Shown here one piece after another: positions 62,027 to 64,000 of a stretch of 64,000 nucleotides of DNA. Each line of letters starts with the position of its first letter. The first letter of the stretch is position 1. The translations under genes and the position numbers were made by a program. The DNA comes from Whalleya microplaca (Eukaryota > Ascomycota > Sordariomycetes > Xylariales > Xylariaceae): assembly GCA_022497155.1 (NCBI GenBank), contig MU385732.1, positions 558,001-622,000 on the forward strand. The letters run 5' to 3'. Under the pieces are notes generated by a model. That model saw only the letters and a program-made list of their open reading frames with translations, was not told where the DNA came from and searched no databases.

Positions 62027-64000
62027 CTAGTAAAAGCCGTCCGTACCCACACTTCCCCTGCTCGAAGCCGAGTTGATATATGGTGTGCTCTGAGCTGAGC
62101 CACTGCTAGTATCACTTGGCGTTGATGGCTCGACGACCTGGCTGCGGATGGCCATGATCCATTCATGTTGAAGTAGCTCGACAGCACTTGCCCTCTTCTT
62201 AGGGTCCCTGACGAAACACTTAGACAAGAAGTCGATTCCTTGCGGGCTTAACTGATCCGTATTGGGGAGCTGTGGAGGGTTGCCTTGGGCGATGTTGTAC
62301 ATGATTGCCCACTCGTTGTCAAGGTTAGACCACGGCCGGCGGCCAGTGACCATTTCAAGAATGACACAACCTAGCGACCACACATCTACTGCTCCGGTGC
62401 GGCCGGGGTTTTCACCCTTGATTAGTTCAGGTGACATATACATGGGCGTTCCCGTCATTGACTTGTTGGCCTTTGTGGCTATGATGCCATGGACTAAGGT
62501 GCGTCCTTGACGAGCAATCATTTTGGCAGCGCCAAAGTCGACGTACTTGATAACACCATTGTGGTCGAGAAGGATGTCTACGTTTGTTGTTAGCAGAGGG
62601 TCAACTATGATCACAGTGGAAGTGAGACTTACTTTCTGGTTTAATGTCACGGTGAGCAATGCCGCTTTCGTGTAGGTAGGCTAGTCCTTCGAGAAGCTGC
62701 AATGCATAGACCATGACAACCTGTTCATCCTCGATACGACCATGTTCCAACAAGCCAGCTAATGAGCCGCCTGAACAAAATTCCATGAATATGTAGACTC
62801 TGTCGCGATGTACTTCAATGCCATAATAGGAGACAACATTGGGATGGTCGAGGACTTCCAAAACACCCATCTCATCTTTGATTTGGGTTGCAATCTGTGG
62901 TATCAACTTGGGATCCTGTAGTCGGATCTCTTTCACGGCCATCAGATGACCAGTATCCAGATTCATAGCAGCGTAGACATTTCCGAAAGTGCCGCCACCA
63001 ACAAAGTGTCCCTGTTGCCATCTCATCGTGACGTTGGTGGCAGAAGAAGATAGGTATGCCAACGAGCGATCAACTTCGTTCGATACCTCCAACACTCGAC
63101 CCAGACCTTGCCTCTCCGCAATAGTCTGTAATTGCATTTCGTCGATTTCAGAAATTTTCTGTGCGCGCTGCTCCTGTTTGTACTTGAGGGCCACTTCATC
63201 GTCGAACATTCGATTCTTGTCGAATCTTTTATATTGTCCTACGAGAGCCTCGATGCGTTCTCGTTCCGACTGTGCTGCCTGGTTTGATTTGGCACCCAGA
63301 ATATCAAAATGAGAGATGAGCAGCGACATGCAGCCTGATACTTTAGCCCGTAGCTTAGCATACTCATCGTCGCCAAGTCCGAGGATATGTCGACCCCTCG
63401 TCATGCGCATGGCAAACTCCAAAGCAGGTACTGCCCAACGGAACGATCTGCGATCAGTGACTTTACAGTCGTCGCAGATGAAGCTTACCCAGTCTAAACT
63501 GAGCTTGGTGAGCTTCATGTTGTTCATCTGCCGGCGATTGCTATCCATGTAGAGGAGAGAGCGCTGACCGAACTCAGTCGCGAATCCAAAACACGTCTGG
63601 ATCAGCTCCTGACAGTCGAGACCCTGAGTCTGCTTTCGGATGATCTCAACACTGTCCATAAATGTGTTGGACAGCTTGAAGCCAACCTTTCGGATCTCAA
63701 ATAGTCTAGTGTTAACTTTATGTAAGTTAGAGCGCGCTTCTACGATCAGATCGAGGTGCATATCAATTGTGTCCAAGAAACGCTTCCTCGCATTGGCCAA
63801 CCTGACCTGAGAGCCGTCCGCTATAAGGCGCATTTGGCCGACCTTGAGGTCTGTGGATTCGACGTTGAGAGGCTGAGCACGTCGGTTACCAAACCAGTGC
63901 AGCGGAGTTTCGGGGCGAAGTATAAGCATGTAGGGGTCGGTTGGGTCTTCGGAAATCTGCTCGTAGAAACATGTTCGCAATATCGTTAAAACCTCCTCGT
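62027..64000 (-). CDS. MAP kinase kinase kinase, Ssk2/Ssk22 (OS-4) type, C-terminal part
   Basis: Partial gene: the reading frame is still open at the right edge. Visible exons are 62634-64000 (ending at 62633) and 62027-62577, joined by a 55-bp GTAAGT...TAG intron that restores HRDIKPEN. The N-terminal part in view carries the Ssk2-type region before the kinase (RPETPLHWFGNRR and a helical stretch). The Ser/Thr kinase domain has VGGGTFGNVY, catalytic Lys in MAVKEIRLQ, HRDIKPEN, DFG in YVDFGAAKM, TGTPMYMSPE and DVWSLGCVI, all intact. This is the MAPKKK of the HOG osmostress pathway, phosphorylating the Pbs2-type MAPKK and normally opened by an Ssk1-type response regulator. The short tail is Ser/Thr-rich. 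An alternative 3' splice could extend it (see findings). Upstream exons lie outside the window. Confidence 0.95.

Noticed and set aside
1..64000. CRISPR array, prophage, operon or secondary-metabolite cluster
   Set aside because: No regularly spaced direct repeats with unique spacers were seen. The genes are spliced eukaryotic genes with unrelated functions, and no synthase-type enzyme is present.

Overview
The window looks like nuclear DNA of a filamentous ascomycete (Pezizomycotina, most likely Sordariomycetes; the class is an inference). Supporting points are: genes interrupted by short GT-AG introns (about 50-190 bp, one of 503 bp); fungal proteins such as RSC7, Dpb4, Dis3, NUG1 and an Ssk2/Ssk22-type MAPKKK; fungal-only families; and decayed duplicate DNA with C-to-T/G-to-A changes of the kind left by repeat-induced point mutation (RIP). 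It is gene-poor: I can support nine substantial protein genes, one weak small gene and two pseudogene fragments in 64 kb. There are no operons. I found no convincing tRNA, rRNA or CRISPR.

Layout. 1-7369: no supportable gene. 7370-10649: a divergent pair, a HAD-family phosphatase (GPP/DOG type, minus) and the ribosome-biogenesis GTPase NUG1 (plus). 11455-11799: an assembly scar, made of two 110-bp copies of one sequence around a 10-N gap and a very GC-rich stretch. 13047-16715: an accessory island with a fungal multi-pass membrane protein gene carrying an apparent frameshift, a 320-bp terminal-inverted-repeat element, a RIP-like mutated copy of part of the membrane gene, and a possible 94-aa spliced gene. 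18222-20646: a fungal family with a degenerate C2H2-like Cys region. 24995-27617: the RSC7/Npl6-like chromatin-remodelling subunit (minus) with a repeat-rich first intron and leader. 27618-38317: a long intergenic region with microsatellites and an AT-rich island. 38318-41334: the exosome nuclease DIS3/RRP44. 42870-43985: DNA polymerase epsilon subunit D (Dpb4, minus), tail-to-tail with DIS3. 46300-47751: a Ser/Thr-rich single-pass membrane protein whose 5' end I could not resolve. 47752-62026: a second gene desert holding a 569-bp hAT-like MITE with a perfect 8-bp target-site duplication, three related 43-bp units inside it, and a relic of a secreted M28 leucine aminopeptidase gene. 62027-64000: the C-terminal part of the HOG-pathway MAPKKK, running off the right edge.

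The intact genes are mostly conserved cell machinery (ribosome export, RNA decay, replication, chromatin remodelling, osmostress signalling) and do not form one pathway. I did not find a clearly new multi-gene system. The most distinctive signals are the hAT-like MITE with its 43-bp palindrome-ended units, the RIP-like mutated copy beside its parent gene, the aminopeptidase relic, a possible alternative last exon of the MAPKKK, and the duplicated assembly scar.
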